Assembly: GCF_018143015.1 (NCBI RefSeq)
Contig: NC_054756.1
Location: 22,067,298 to 22,131,297 of the forward strand
Direction of reading: 5' to 3'
From: Lytechinus variegatus
Taxonomy: Eukaryota > Echinodermata > Echinoidea > Temnopleuroida > Toxopneustidae
DNA: 64,000 nt
Under the pieces are notes generated by a model that worked only from the letters and a program-made list of their open reading frames with translations, had not been told where the DNA came from and ran no database searches. A program made the position numbers and the translations under genes. Shown here in pieces: positions 26,589-39,001 of this stretch; the stretch's first letter is position 1; every line of letters begins with the position of its first letter.

Positions 26589-29500
26589 CTATATACATGT
26601 AGGAAATAAACAAACAACAAAATAATAAAATAAAGAAGGAGAGGACCGTAAAGTATGCGAATTAGTCCTCGTTTTATCTGACAATTTACCTACCCCCCCC
26701 CCCCAAAAAAAGAACAATAAACCGACAAATTGTAAATTAAATGAATAAACACATAATAAATATGAATAAATAAATAAATAAATAAATAGATAAATAAATG
26801 AATGAATAAATAAATAAATACATGTAAATGAAGCTAACCAAAATGAAAAGGAAATAATACCAATAACAGTTAAAATGAATAAAGCGTTGTATTTATAAGT
26901 CAAAAGTTAATCTCATTATACTCTGTACAGAAGCAGATAGAATATAACCACTGGAAAAGGAGAACAAGAGGTCCATTAAATAATATATCAAGAGCTGAGC
27001 GACTGATATGGTGTTGCAATGTCAATCCTAAGTCTTACAATTAATTGTCAATTTGCAACTGATCGCTTGTCTTATTTTTAATCAACAAGTATGAAGTGAT
27101 TGGCTTTCGTTAAAATTGATGTTTCACTAGTTCATTGGCAACTTACCACTTGACGGTATCTTGCTAATCTTGATTGTAGACATCCTTTCGTTACTGTAGT
27201 CGAATGGGATTTTGCTACTGCAAATATTGTTTAATGATACCGAAGCGTTCACTGCAAGTAAGAACAAATAACAAAAAAAATCCCATTTGAGATTAGAAGC
27301 ACTATCAATAGACCAGGTCATACTTGTATTTCGCGCATGAACAGATACGTCGTTTGAAGTTTGATATTCGAGGTGAGCCACAAAGTGAATCACAGTAGTA
27401 GATAATTTAATGATGATCAAATTTGTCCATTAATTGTTTAAGAGGCCTAAATTTTGGCTAAATCTACTGAAAAGCAATAAAAGTACACAATGGTTCCATA
27501 CATTTGAAAATATCCCCAAGAACATGGACCCACTAGTAGGTCCATATCAAGAATAACCAACGCGCCAATGGTGCCAGAGTAATAGCATATTTCCGAATTC
27601 GATCATTGATGTATCATTGCAGCTACCTGGGTCCCGTAACACAAAACTTAGCAATGATCGTAGAACATATTTTTACGATTGATTCCATTGACATAAGTGT
27701 ACAATCAATCTTGAAAATCAAGCGTACATGTACGATCGATCGCTAACCTTTGTGTCACGCGACATCCTTCTTTACTCAACATCTCAATATCGAAAGTGCC
27801 GGTTGTTATCCTAATCTGCTAATGAAAAAAGGTGCGGGATTCCATGTGAGGACATGTAGTCAAGAGGTAATTTAGTACTTGCTGTCGGGCCCGAGGCTGA
27901 ATTTAACGGATAATAACGTGAATTATGGTGATTCAAATTCAGATTCGAGAACATCAATATGAATGATGATGGTTACTACTAATGGTGCTACTGATACAAT
28001 GCAACGAAACCCGTCATTACGATCATTATGTTTTAAATCAAACATCTGTTATAGATGTTTGATTCTGAGTTGATGATAAGAACTGTTGAAAAACCAGATT
28101 TTACTGAAAAAAAAAAAGATTTGCAGAAAGCAATAACATAGTCATTCTGTTTTTTTTAACAGGACCTTTCCTGCAATTTAACAGAGCAGGTCTGCTAAAA
28201 AAAGATAAAGAGGTGTTTTATTTCAGGAAATGTGTGAGATTCACATAATTTTACACGATAAAATGTAAGATTACGCAATCTGGTATTAATTACAGGTGTT
28301 CTCGAGACTCTGCTGCTGGACTTTTTTCGAATAAAGGTTTGTAACAGTGTATGTTACAAGTTTTATAATATTATTATTACAGGGTTTTCTTCTTATTCTA
28401 TATTTGGTCTGTGTGTTACCTTTGTAAAGAGACATGGTTCTGTACCCTCCACAGAAGCTGTCCCGGTTTCGAATACAGGGGACACCACATCGGCTGTCTT
28501 CCAGGGACTTGCCAAGACATCCTTGTTCCCCATGAGGACATGAGCAGGAGCACTCTACCATGGAGAGAATGGCGGCAAAGGCAAACCCTCTTTCCTCGCA
28601 GGCTCTACTGCAAGTATTTGGAGAGTTCATACGCTTGTCTTTGAAAGTAACGTTGTAATCTTGGTCCAGACAGCCGATGTTGTAGCACCCGACGTAGTCC
28701 CCGACTAAACAAAAACAAAATACCACAGTGGGTCACGTATAACACTTCTCTTTTTTGTGACGAATGCTTAACAAAAATACAAGGCCTAGAAGTATCTAAC
28801 TTCATGCTAAATTTCATTTATTTCATTTACCATGAAAACATGATTACATAAACAAAAGAATTATTACAAAACATCTAAAGGTAAGAAGACAATAAATACA
28901 CCTACATAACAAGCGGTTTTATGGGAATTGGGGGCGACAGAACGAGCTATGAGTCTTAAAAATCGATCGATCCGCTTGCACATACGTTAAAGTAAATAGA
29001 TTATCACAGAAAAAAACAAACAACAGCAGATGGATGGGGGTGAATACACGTAAGCAAAGAAGATGTGTTTGAAAACGTAGTAAATCAATTAAAAACACGC
29101 AAACTCAAAAGATAGAACTTGAATTGTGTGTGTTCTTAAAACTATTCAAAGAAGATATTTTTTGGATGTATTGGGATATTCCAGACAATGGGACCGATAA
29201 AATAGATCGAATTTTGTGAAACATTGGTTCTTCTCTTCGGTAAAATCAAAATGTATGTCAGTACGAGTGTTATAATCATGAAAAGTATTATTAAGGGAAA
29301 ATTTGGGAAGTATATAAGATGGTAAGAATCTGTTTTTAACACAGAAACATAAAAGTGGCAATGTAAAAAGAATCTGTGTCGCATACATTTAACATATTTA
29401 ACTTTTAAAAAAGCGGAGATGAGTGTGCATTTTAAGGGGCATTACCAATTTATCGAATTGCCCCGAAGTATGAATAATTTTGACAATCATTCCCACCAAC

Positions 29501-29877
29501 TCATGCAATAGTAGTTTATGTGCTATAAAATCATTGATTAATATAAGAAAACTAGGTAAACATGGTAAATGCGTGAGTCTGAACATAGAGAACACCTACA
29601 CATATAAATGCACGCCAGGATATCTTTCCACATGAAAATGACTTCCCCGTTACTTTCCCCGAACAAATCCCTGAATAGTCTGACGTGCAGCTTCAGAGAG
29701 ATAGAGAAATAAAAAAAATAATAATGTAGGAGAAATTAGGCTATGGATACAACTCCTACCTAAGGAACATCGACCGTCGCAGTTCGAATTGTCATTCCCA
29801 CTTGTAGAATTTTCCATTTGGCTTCTGCACAGTGGAAGTAAGATGAATAATAACATTCCTATCTGCGAAGTATCCAT
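25786..29877 (-). CDS. WSC-domain single-pass receptor-like protein C (complete, 436 aa)
   Basis: Four phase-1 exons: signal peptide 29,877-29,760; WSC 28,704-28,420; linker 27,251-27,147; membrane and tail 26,588-25,786 (TGA). The start MDTSQIGMLLFILLPLCRS is a signal peptide, followed by an Asn-rich segment with two cysteines (NCDGRC) absent from B. The WSC module has 11 cysteines and the linker one. The helix is VPIIIPVCTALVLLSVAVGI, then CRRK. The tail, about 240 residues, is the longest of the three. It has IYHEPD, DEIHEYTYPKL, EDGYLLAEP, VYYSSRFP, VYYSRNV and a final LELYSK. C is the most diverged member. Architecture matches A and B, so the three are tandem duplicates. Function in phosphotyrosine signalling is inferred only. 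Confidence 0.9.
26760..26822. repeat. (TAAA)n microsatellite in intron of gene C
   Basis: Tandem TAAA/TGAA units between the tail and linker exons. Confidence 0.9.
27147..27251 (-). CDS. Gene C linker exon
   Basis: A 105-nt, phase 1-1 exon: VNASVSLNNICSSKIPFD and onward, ending KISKIPSSG. It keeps the single stalk cysteine and has an N-glycosylation site (NAS). Acceptor TTGCAG, donor AGTG/GTAAGT. Confidence 0.75.
27629..27764. mobile_element. Short foldback MITE in intron of gene C
   Basis: The ends GGGTCCCGTAACACAAAACTT and the complement of AACCTTTGTGTCACGCGAC are imperfect inverted repeats related to the element at 10,191-10,346. Confidence 0.6.
28420..28704 (-). CDS. Gene C WSC-domain exon
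   Basis: A 285-nt exon starts VGDYVGCYNIGC, has CSCSC, SRCGVPC, FCGG and MSLYKG, with 11 cysteines. It is three codons longer than A and B, the extra residues lying between the central cluster and the SCGVPC motif (PHGEQGC). Acceptor GTTTAG, donor AAAG/GTAACA. Confidence 0.92.
29130..29390 (-). mobile_element. CR1/L2-like LINE fragment in intron 1 of gene C
   Basis: The frame reads FHDYNTRTDIHFDF and SHCLEYPNTSKK, matching the HNYNTR and WNSIP segment at the end of the LINE at 33,265-36,367. Only this C-terminal piece is present. Confidence 0.7.
29760..29877 (-). CDS. Gene C signal-peptide exon
   Basis: MDTSQIGMLLFILLPLCRS, then QMENSTSGNDNSNCDGRCSL. Donor TTAG/GTAGGA in phase 1 joins as G/TC (Val) to the WSC exon. 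Confidence 0.82.
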
Positions 29878-29880
29878 GTT

Positions 29881-30844
29881 GCTTTGAGACCCAACTCAAA
29901 TCCATTGCCCCTTGTTAAAGCTGACATTAAAAAATAGTGAGAACATCGAAACTGAGATTATGACAATTATAAACGACAAATGACTTGACGTCTCAATAGC
30001 TGGCAATGGACAAACTTTTCCTGATGCTTGCAACTATTTCGGGGTCTACGTAGCTCAAAATTTGACTAGATGTAACGAGAACCCGGCCGGGCGACCAATA
30101 ATGCGATCGTCGTGCGATTGTGGCGCGTCGGCGCGCTATTCAATGCGATAACTCGCACGATATGATACTTAGAACGGATCGACGGTCGAGTCGCAGTTGC
30201 ATTCAGAGACCATTCTTACGATCCAGGCGCAGATCCAAGGGAGGCAAAGCCGGCCCGCCCCCCCCCCCCTATTTTTGGCAACCAAAAAAAGATGTCCTTT
30301 TAACTTGAAGAAGGTATTATATTTGTTTCTGTTCCATGTTCAATTTACGGCCTCGTAACGCCCGGCCCGATCCCCACAGGCCTACATCCGTGGCACCGCA
30401 TTCTGTTGGCTCACGATTACGCAAAGGCAAATGCGCGCACATCAATACATTCTCCTGCACATGGGTCTCCTGCACTCCATCAATGGCCGATTAGCTCTGC
30501 ATAGGAGGATTACCTTATGCGCACAAGTATGCCGTAAAACAATATTTAAAGGAAAGTGAAAAGGATAGATTTTTTTCTGGTCATTAGCCAATTACATTTT
30601 ACAAATCAAAATAAAATTAAAATGAGACAGAACGGTTTCCTATTTCCCATGATATGCCAGGTAAAAGTTATCGATATTTTGATATTCGAAATACCTCTGG
30701 AGGTCGCCATTTTGCTCATACTCCCCATATCTCCTTGGTGGGTTTGACGTCAGCGACGAACAACTCGGTGTCCTACACCGGCGCCCGCATGTGATTGCTA
30801 GCGTAAAACACATGGGCCAATGCTGATCAGGATGCGCGGTAAGG
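29881..30844. other. Upstream flank of gene C, no gene seen
   Basis: Includes a GC-richer part near 30,080-30,270 with GATCG and GCGC words and a C run (30,258-30,269). It presumably holds the promoter of gene C, but no clear TATA element stands out. Confidence 0.45.
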
Positions 30845-31060
30845 ATGGTAAACTGCCAAGCGTATGGCTGCCGAAATCGGTCAGAAAAGGGGACAAAATG
30901 CAGCTAGCTTTTACCGAATTCGCGATCCGCAGAAGAGGCCAGAAATCTTTTTAAAAAAATTAAAAATGGGTGGCTGCTGCTCTTGACCTTGCGCCGACGC
31001 ACAGTGGGCCAGGAGAGAGCAAAAGTGCGCCAAAACTGGTTTTTGGTCATGAAACAAATT
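30845..31060 (+). pseudogene. THAP-type zinc-finger remnant
   Basis: The start MVNCQAYGCRNRSEKG is the classic C-x4-C opening of a THAP DNA-binding domain. After a stop and a one-base frame change the text continues SFYRIRDPQKRPEIF, as THAP domains do (SFxRxP). The rest of the domain is not clear. THAP domains occur in host genes and in P-element-like transposases; which one this was cannot be told. Confidence 0.45.
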
Positions 31061-32936
31061 TTGTTTTTTTTTTCATGTTCTAAGCAAAGATAAGAACCTG
31101 TAGGATGTCTCCATACAGCATTTCTCCATGAAATTGATTATTAGTTGCCCATTTTATTCAATATTACACCCTTTACGGCTACCGCATGTGAAAATGACAC
31201 GTTTTAGATATTTCACCGTTTTAGCAAAACGGATTGCTTAATTTATTTTTAATTCACGGTACTTTTTGATAAATGATAATTTTAAGTAATCAAAAATTTT
31301 CAAGATAAAACAATCATCCCTTCAATGATAATTCTGGACGAAACCATTTGACAATGGGGGGTTTAACAATTTTTTTCATGAGCATTTCTTTTACAAATTG
31401 CTGCCGATTGCTGCGCTGTATATACCATGGCGGTCTTTGTTATAGTTCATGCTTTACAACGATACCAAATTTAGCTGCATATACGTGCATTTTCTGAAGA
31501 TATAACTCATTTTCCAACCACATGTTCGCCATATTTATTACAAAAATCGTTCCAAGTTAGTGTCCAATTATGCGCGTGCCGACGGCACCGTATACATGGT
31601 ATAAGACCGTATCTCTGTGAAACTCACCGTCGCGTGGTGGGAGAGAGAGAGAGAGCGAGACAGGGGGGGGGGGGGGTGTCTGGTTCTTTTGACTGGTATC
31701 TTCCTAAAATATTTTCGTTAAACATACGTAAAGACAAGCTTTCATTTCCACTTCCACTAACTATATAATAATACATATAAAACAACTTCATTTTGATGTC
31801 AAACTGTTCCATCCCGTGTTGCATATCTGATATGCTGTCATTCTGAGAAGATTAATTCTTAAGGTAAGATTCCCGGGTAAGATTATTAATTTGTTTTGTT
31901 GTTCATAAACCAAGTAGGGGCTACTGTATATCGCTATAACACACATGACTAGGGATGTGATTGGTCTCACTCAGTTTTCTGCCAAAATATGAAAATGTGG
32001 ACAGATACGTGGGATCTATGTATAAGTTGCATTATCATTATTAGTATTTATCCCCCCCCCAAAAAAAAAAAAAAAAATGAAGGGTTTGTAACTTCACATA
32101 CACGTATGAATTCGTTTATCTCTTGGCTCATTCTAAATTTGCTATAGATTATTGTTAAAATCAATCAAGAAGGAAGTGCATATTATCATTTCAAGGATTG
32201 TTTGGTTTATGACTCTTATTGACTTTATATGTATTCCACAGACTAACTAGTGACATTGTGATTAGTAGCAAATTTTTAAGAGTACAACAAGCACAGCCTC
32301 TTCCCCCTGATGTTCAAAGTATGCTAAAAGATCCTCTCACCAAAGACATAATGGTTGGTGAGATAGCAGAGACAGACTCTGTTTCGGAATAACTTTGTAT
32401 ACGCCGTTCTTGGTGAAATAGGAAGGCCTTGTAGGGCCTTGTACCGATTAACCTGCAGAGGACCCGGCCTCTATTATTTATCATTGGAATAATTATTTTA
32501 AAGATTTCACTGTCCACTTCTGGTATCAATCCATTTTAATTCATGTAGGTGTGGTTAATCATTGTACCCAGGGAATGAAAATACTCCTTTGCATTTTTTT
32601 TTACAATTTCACTTTGAATTTTACAATTCCGGATTCATGGTAGAGCGCCCTCTTTAAGCGATACTCAAGTCACAAATTGAATTGTTTGTACCCCGAGCAC
32701 AGACTTTTTTGTTTTTTGCCTGTTTATGTGTTTGCTGTTTGCTAATATGCTTCCTTATTGCTGAAATTTCTCTAAAACTAGTTTCTGAAAATTTGAAACT
32801 TATTGTAGAATTAGAAACATGTAATTTCTTCTCAAATGTTAACAGCCAATCAGAAAACAGTATTTTAACGACGTCATCAATATTTGAAAATACTTTTATT
32901 GAATTCTACGGGTGAAATTACCGCTTTCTACCAAAT
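31061..32936. other. Intergenic stretch, no gene seen
   Basis: AT-rich DNA with a GA run and adjoining G run (31,641-31,676) and an A run near 32,060. No recognisable coding unit. Confidence 0.5.
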
Positions 32937-33140
32937 TTAATCGTACAAATATGTGAATAAAGGGTTTTGGCGCACTTTGGGTTCATTCTTGCCCACTGTG
33001 CGACGTGCCTCTAGGTCTGCTCGTCGAGCGATTTCTTCGTCGTCCGAGTATTTGGGCTCGAAGTCGTAGATTCTCGGGCCTTCCATCTCAATACAAACGT
33101 CCGCGAAAAGTTTTGTTTTATTTAAAATCGACGGTAACAA
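32937..33140 (-). CDS. Small frame resembling the start of a P2X7-tail-like protein
   Basis: After an inner methionine at about 33,083 the frame reads EGPRIYDFEPKYSDDEEIA, then charged residues. The Y-x-FEP-x-YS pattern is like the opening of P2RX7 C-terminal-like domain proteins that are numerous in urchins and lancelets. The cysteine-rich core of that domain is absent, so this is a first exon or a scrap. Its end shares a 40-bp similarity with 31,000-31,042 in inverse orientation. Confidence 0.3.
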   Translation of the reverse strand: MLPSILNKTKLFADVCIEMEGPRIYDFEPKYSDDEEIARRADLEARRTVGKNEPKVRQNPLFTYLYD

Positions 33141-33264
33141 AAAAAATGAACAAAAACGTTAGATATATAGAAATATAGCACAATCAACAATTTCCCGAAA
33201 TAAAATCGGGATAACAAACTTCCAACATGACACGATTACTCTTTTCAGGGTATATGACAGCCCA

Positions 33265-36200
33265 TGCAGTAAAAGAATTTTGACGAAATTACAGACTTTT
33301 TATCATTATTAACACACTCTTTTTCTGTTATTGCCATTTCAGAAACTTGGATTTCTAAAACTCCACTTATTCCCTTTAAAATAGAGGGATATACTTTTAT
33401 TCACTTAGATAGGCATATCGGACGTGGAGGTGGGGTTGGTTTATTTATATGTGATAACATCAAGTTCAAAATTTGTAATGATATTATTCAAATGATTTGA
33501 GTGAAAATAATATTAACTTTAGAGTTGGTGTCATGTATAAAAAACCAAGCTGTAATGATGATGTGTTTTTAAACTTTTACAACAGATTACTTTGTGAGAT
33601 TTCATGTTCGCGTAAGAAACTCTATATTTTAGGAGACCTTAATATTGATTTATGTAAATATCCTTTGGAACATGATGCCTGTACTTTCTTGAACATCAAT
33701 TCATCTTTTGGTTTATTCCCTGTTATCAATTCTCCTACTCGTATAACTTCAAACAGTGCAACACTTATTGATAACGTGGGCACTATTTTTACAAATATCA
33801 TAGATTTTAAACTTGATTCTGGTTCTTTAAGTGTTGATATTACTGACCATTTACTTATTTTTCTCATAACAAATATACAATTATCTAAGAATAAGAAAAA
33901 GATTCAAAATATATCTCGTAAGTTGTCAGTCGAAGGAATCAATAAGTTAAATCATGAGCTTTATAACTTAAACTGGTCCCCTGTTTATATATCTAATGAT
34001 GTGAATGAAGCTTATAATCTATTTCTATCCATGTTCATTGCTATGTTAGATAAGTGTTTACCTATTAAGACAAATAAAGTTCGTAATATAAAGATTCGGA
34101 AACCATGGATAACCCCAAAACTTATGAGATATATCAAGCGCAAACACAAGTTATACAAACAATTTCTAAAAAATAAAACATCTTCCAGTGAAGTTAAATA
34201 CAAAAGGCATCGAAACAAAGTTAATAATTTATTGCGCAATGCCAAGAAAATGTATTATTCTAATAAGTTAAGTCAAAGTAAAAACAATGTTAAAGGAACA
34301 TGGTCAATTATCAACAATATACTAAAAAAATCAGAAAAAATACTCCAGACTATTTTATTTGTGATGAGAAAGAAATCAATGATCCACATAATATTGCCAA
34401 AGAGTTTAATTCCTATTTTGCTAACTGTTGTTCAATAGCACTGGAATCAACGTCTCCTGTTAATAGTGAATGTAACATCACTATTGATAATTATCTTGCT
34501 GATAGCTGTCCAAAGTCAATATTTTTTAAGCCTATTACAGAATCTGAAATTGCTGAAATTTGTAAATCATTAAAAACAGTTATTCATATGACTTTAATTA
34601 TTTAAATGTTAATATTATGAAGCAAATTATATACTCCATTGTGAAGCCTTTAGTACATATTTTTAACATGTCTATTGAAACTGGTGATGTTCCACTCAAA
34701 TTGAAAATTGCAAAAATAGTGCCCATTTATAAAAAGGGAGATTGTCATAATTTCAACAATTATCGTCCAATCTCTATTCTACCCTGTTTTTCTAAGTTGA
34801 TTGAGAAATGTATTTACAATCGAGTGTACTCTTTTCTTTGTAGCCCCAATATTATCACTAACAGCCAATATGGATTCAGAAAAAAATCATTCTACTTCCC
34901 ATGCAATTATAGACATTCAAGATAAAATTATTTCATCTATTAATAATAATAAGTTTGGGTTTGGGATATTTCTGGATTTGTCAAAAGCATTTGACATTGT
35001 GGATCACAATATCTTGTTATATAAATTGAATCACTATGGTTTACGGGGAACAGTTTTGAAATGGTTTACTAGCTACTTAGATAATCGCTACCATTATACA
35101 TATTTTGCAAATTGTTCTTCAGATAATACTTTGATTAAATATGGCGTGCCACAAGGGTCCATTCTCGGCCCCCTGTTATTTTTATTGTACATTAATGATA
35201 TCACCAAATCCTATTTGAATATATACTTTACGCTGATAATACAACTCTGTTTTATTCACAACCAAACACAGAAAATTTACAAGAAAATATTGAATCTGAA
35301 TTTCGCAAAGTTATCACATGGTATGAGACTAATCGATTGATAATCAACTTCAATAAAACATATTTTGTTCCATTCCACAATAAATATAGCAATGTGAGTA
35401 ATGAAGTAGAAAATATTGTCATATCCATTGACTCAAAACCTTTAAAAAAGTCAGATGATGTTAATTTTCTTGGTATTTATGTTGATAAAAATTTGCAATG
35501 GAAGGTACATTTAGACTATATAAACAACAAAATATCAAAGTGCGTCGGTATTTTATTTAAACTCAGACATTATTTACCCCTATCTGCTCTGCTTACTTTG
35601 TATAATTCCTTAATATTACCTTATTTAATATATTGTATACCACTTTGGGGCAATTGCAATCAATCAAAGCTAAACACACTATTTAAACTACAAAAAAAGC
35701 AGTCCGGATTTGCACAGGAAGTCATTATCTTGCACATTCTGCACCATTATTTAAAAAATTAAACATATTGAATGTTTATGATTTATACATTCATTATACT
35801 GCCGTTCTTGGATTCTTTTATTTTCAAAATGTTTTACCATCGAATGTTTTACAGATGTTTCAGATAAATATCAATGTTCACAATTACAACACTCGAATAA
35901 ACAATGATTTTCATTTATTTAAAGTTTCCTCAACATTCACAAAAAAATCATTTCGTTTTAGTTTTCCCACTGTTTGGAATTCCATTCCTCGTAACATACG
36001 ATCATACACAAATCTAAATTTATTTAAAAGATGTCTTAAAAAATCCCTTTTGTCCAAGTATTAATTATTTTGCTCTCCCTATTTTTTTTTACATGTTTTT
36101 GATTTCATCCTACATTATCATAATGATCTAGATACGCCTGTGTAATATGTATTATATTTTCTTTTGAGAACTTATTCTCACAAGGCCTCTGTGCTTTTCT

Positions 36201-36367
36201 TCTCAAGTTCTCTTTCATTCAATTATGATATTTAATCAAAGCAATGTTTTGTTTATTTATGAAATGATTTACTCTGTATTATTGTATGCATTTTTAATTT
36301 GTTTGCATTGTACATATTTTTTTTAACCTATTTGAATTTGAATGAATATTTGAATTTGAATGAATAC
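33265..36367 (+). mobile_element. CR1/L2-like LINE, 5' truncated, 3' end complete
   Basis: Parts in order: APE endonuclease from FSVIAISETWI (33,320) with GRGGGVGLF, LGDLNIDLCK and STSLSVDITDH-like blocks to about 33,870; a spacer domain; reverse transcriptase 34,620-35,400 with IVPIYKKGDCHNFNNYRPIS, LDLSKAFDIVDHN and YGVPQGSILGPLLFLLYIND; a C-terminal domain to 36,064 with HNYNTR and VWNSIPRNIR; then a 3' UTR ending in repeated TTTGAATTTGAATGAATA. There are at least five frame breaks. The catalytic box reads YADN instead of YADD. The copy is inactive but younger-looking than the LINE at 14-17.6 kb. Confidence 0.9.
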
Positions 36368-36379
36368 ATGGAGGAAGAT

Positions 36380-36956
36380 ACCCAATTATATTCTTTTCGT
36401 GATTCACGAAACATGAATAATGTGTCCCATTTTGGGGTCTAAATCTCATTTTTTCCCCTCACGATTCGCGCTCGCATGAAATGTTTAGTTATATACCTAT
36501 CCTTTTTATGATTACAAAGAGTACTTAGAATGTCAAATTTAGGTCAAATGTTAAAAAAATTCAGCTCGCGTTTCGCGCTCTCATTATTTGATTGTTGAAA
36601 TATGTGTAGTTTTCATGGGCAACTGCAAACAGTCCTTATATGTCTGTTTTCCCATCAGGCAATGCAGAACGTATATTAAAAATTACTGCTCGCTTTTTGT
36701 GCGCGCAGTTATTATTTAGTTACATTTACATCTTGTTCACGATCAGAATCGTTCGTGCTTCTTGCTCGTACCATTCAATTAGATCTTATATATGAGTTTA
36801 TTATTTATATATGTTTTTTTGAGAATAAAGCGCACAAGTGACTGTTAGGACTACCCCTTCGAAGAAATAAACAATAATCACTTTGAGCGGCAAATCGGGG
36901 AAAATATGGGTACAACCCCCCCACCCCATTCGGTGAAAGCTGGATCCGCCCCTGTG
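36380..36956. repeat. Diverged tandem repeat block with GGATCCGCCCCTG edge
   Basis: Units with CGCGCTCGCATGAAATG, CAGCTCGCGTTTCGCGCTC and TTAGTTATATACCTATCC recur, and the block ends CTGGATCCGCCCCTG. It is the inverse-orientation relative of 8,779-10,130. Confidence 0.6.
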
Positions 36957-38380
36957 ATCTATTAAAACCAATCAGTGATTTCAACCCATTATAAGCCATA
37001 CACACCCTACACGATCCGCTTGCGAAAAAATATGAAAATTTCCACATATTGAAAACATAAATATTAGAATAATGGTATGGAACCGAAAAAATCGATAATC
37101 CATATTCTCTCTCTCTAAAAAAAAAAATGGAACATCTTCTTCCTAATCCTTACGACGTTAATCACGTTATCATCGACTGCAATTAAAAATGATTTGGAAT
37201 TTTCTTTGAAAAGGGAAGAGATGCAGTAAAAAATAAATGCTAGCATCCGTAGCATTGTACAGAACCTCAATTGTTCTATAACTTTTGAGTGGAGTCTGAA
37301 TTTCATATAAGTACACTTCATTCCATTGGGCCCTCGTCTTAGACAAACTCTACTTCTGGAGATCGTAAAATGACGATGTTTTGCTGATATCGTCATGAAA
37401 TAAAGTGATGATTTGGGATATTGTAATGGGGAAACAAATCTCAATTGTGAAAATCATAATTTTCGTCAAATCATTTTTTATACTTTTTAAGTCTTGGATA
37501 TTTGTTATTATCATATTTCACATAATTATCTACACACACCATGATATTTCATTATTATTGACATTATCTCTCACCACGAGTTAACTATAAAATCTAAATT
37601 ACTGTTAATGTTTATTAACAATATTTTGCTAATATTTCATTAAACTCTGATAACATCTTCATAAGTTTTAAACAACAGAATCAAAAAAGTATGCCAGGCA
37701 GCAAAGTTTGAATACTTAAGAAAGGATATCTAATTATTCCAATCATAGCTAATTTGTTACGGGACATACTATTTCTAACCAACTTCCCCAAAAAAATCCT
37801 GCATGACGCAATTTTTACTACATATTTTTTTTTCTCAGAAAATTCGAGACCTAAAAGTACACGGACTTTAACTTAGAAAGGGCCCCTCTTAATAATTCTT
37901 ATCTCATCTCTTATTGAATGTATTGTGCATTGAATACACAATTTTAATATTAATCGAAACATACTTGCACTTTTATTTGACGTCAAAACGTTGTGTGAAG
38001 AAATGGGTGTTGGGGAAAGAATTCAGGGAAAAGAGACTGGGAATCAGGATATATTAATTTCATTCCGGCAAGTGATAAACGGATATTACTTCCGGCGGGG
38101 TATACAATCTACCTAAAACAGGTTCAACCAGAACATTCTACAAACAGGCTTAAGTTTTAATAAATCATCTATTTAAAGGATAGTTAAATTCATCGATATT
38201 TAGTGCCAAACGGGTGGATTTTTTAACATATAATGATCGCAATTGGTAAAGGTTAAAATACAACGATCATGATGAACATATTGAATTGTGCAAGAATTTT
38301 CTTTGGGGCGGTACATGTGGTATTTTACCCATTTGAATTTAAATGAAGTATTTCTGTGAACGTACCGCTAGGACTTCACG
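36957..38380. other. Intergenic stretch before the first IL-17 gene
   Basis: AT-rich, with no coding frame I can name. The duplicated IL-17 flank starts near its right edge. Confidence 0.5.
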
Positions 38381-38775
38381 AACTTTGGACTATTTTGGCA
38401 AACAATGAAACTCCTCAGTACCGGCCTGGAACTCGATATAGCCGTTAACCAAACAAACCTTGCGCATCTTAAGGTCCAATATACACTTTTAATAGATCCT
38501 AGTCTTATAATAGACACACTTCATGGTCACCTATTTTTTACCGGGGATCTCCGGTATGTCAGATGAGTCATTCGAATTGACTCTTGTCCATCAGAAATGG
38601 GGTGTTGCTCAGTAGAAGTTATGGTGTATTGAAGGAGAGCGGAAATTATTTGTTTTTATTTAGAAGGAACTGGGTCCCAGATCCGCTATTTTCCCTCGGC
38701 AAGAATAGGCCTTGATCTCATAGCTTCCCGGCAAAATATGACATAATCAATGCAGCGAGGGTGTATATATATAAG
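38381..38775 (+). promoter_or_regulatory. Promoter region of IL-17 gene 1, conserved with gene 2
   Basis: Blocks shared with the flank of the second copy (47,130-46,740 minus) include CGAACTTTGGACTA, TACCGGGGATC, GGAGAGCGGAAAT and GGTCCCAGATCCGC followed by ATTTTCCCT, the last at 38,673-38,695. A TATA element TATATATATAAG lies at 38,763-38,774. GGAAA and TTTTCCC words could bind Ets, NFAT or Rel factors (inference). The 5' leader to the ATG is about 190-220 nt. Confidence 0.7.
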
Positions 38776-38992
38776 AGCTTGGGATAAGTTGTCTAGTAAG
38801 AAATACCTGAGCAAATCTGAAGCATCTAGTTGAAGAAAGAGGTTCCTGTAGTTCGTGTAATTCTGATTCACTTAACGAAAAGAGGCTAAGTTGGTCAAAG
38901 GCACTCTTTGAACGAAAGAAAAAAAAACTGATAAATACCATCGCGGGCGAAATCAAGAATCTTCACACCCCAGTTGTATATACACGTTTTTG

Positions 38993-39001
38993 ATGATGAA
39001 G
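38993..39001 (+). CDS. IL17: IL-17 copy 1 micro-exon (Met-Met-Lys)
   Basis: ATGATGAAG is directly followed by the donor GTACGT. Copy 2 has ATGAAG/GTACGT at the corresponding place, which is why I accept so short a coding exon. Exon 2 alone has no methionine before the hydrophobic core of the signal peptide. Confidence 0.8.
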
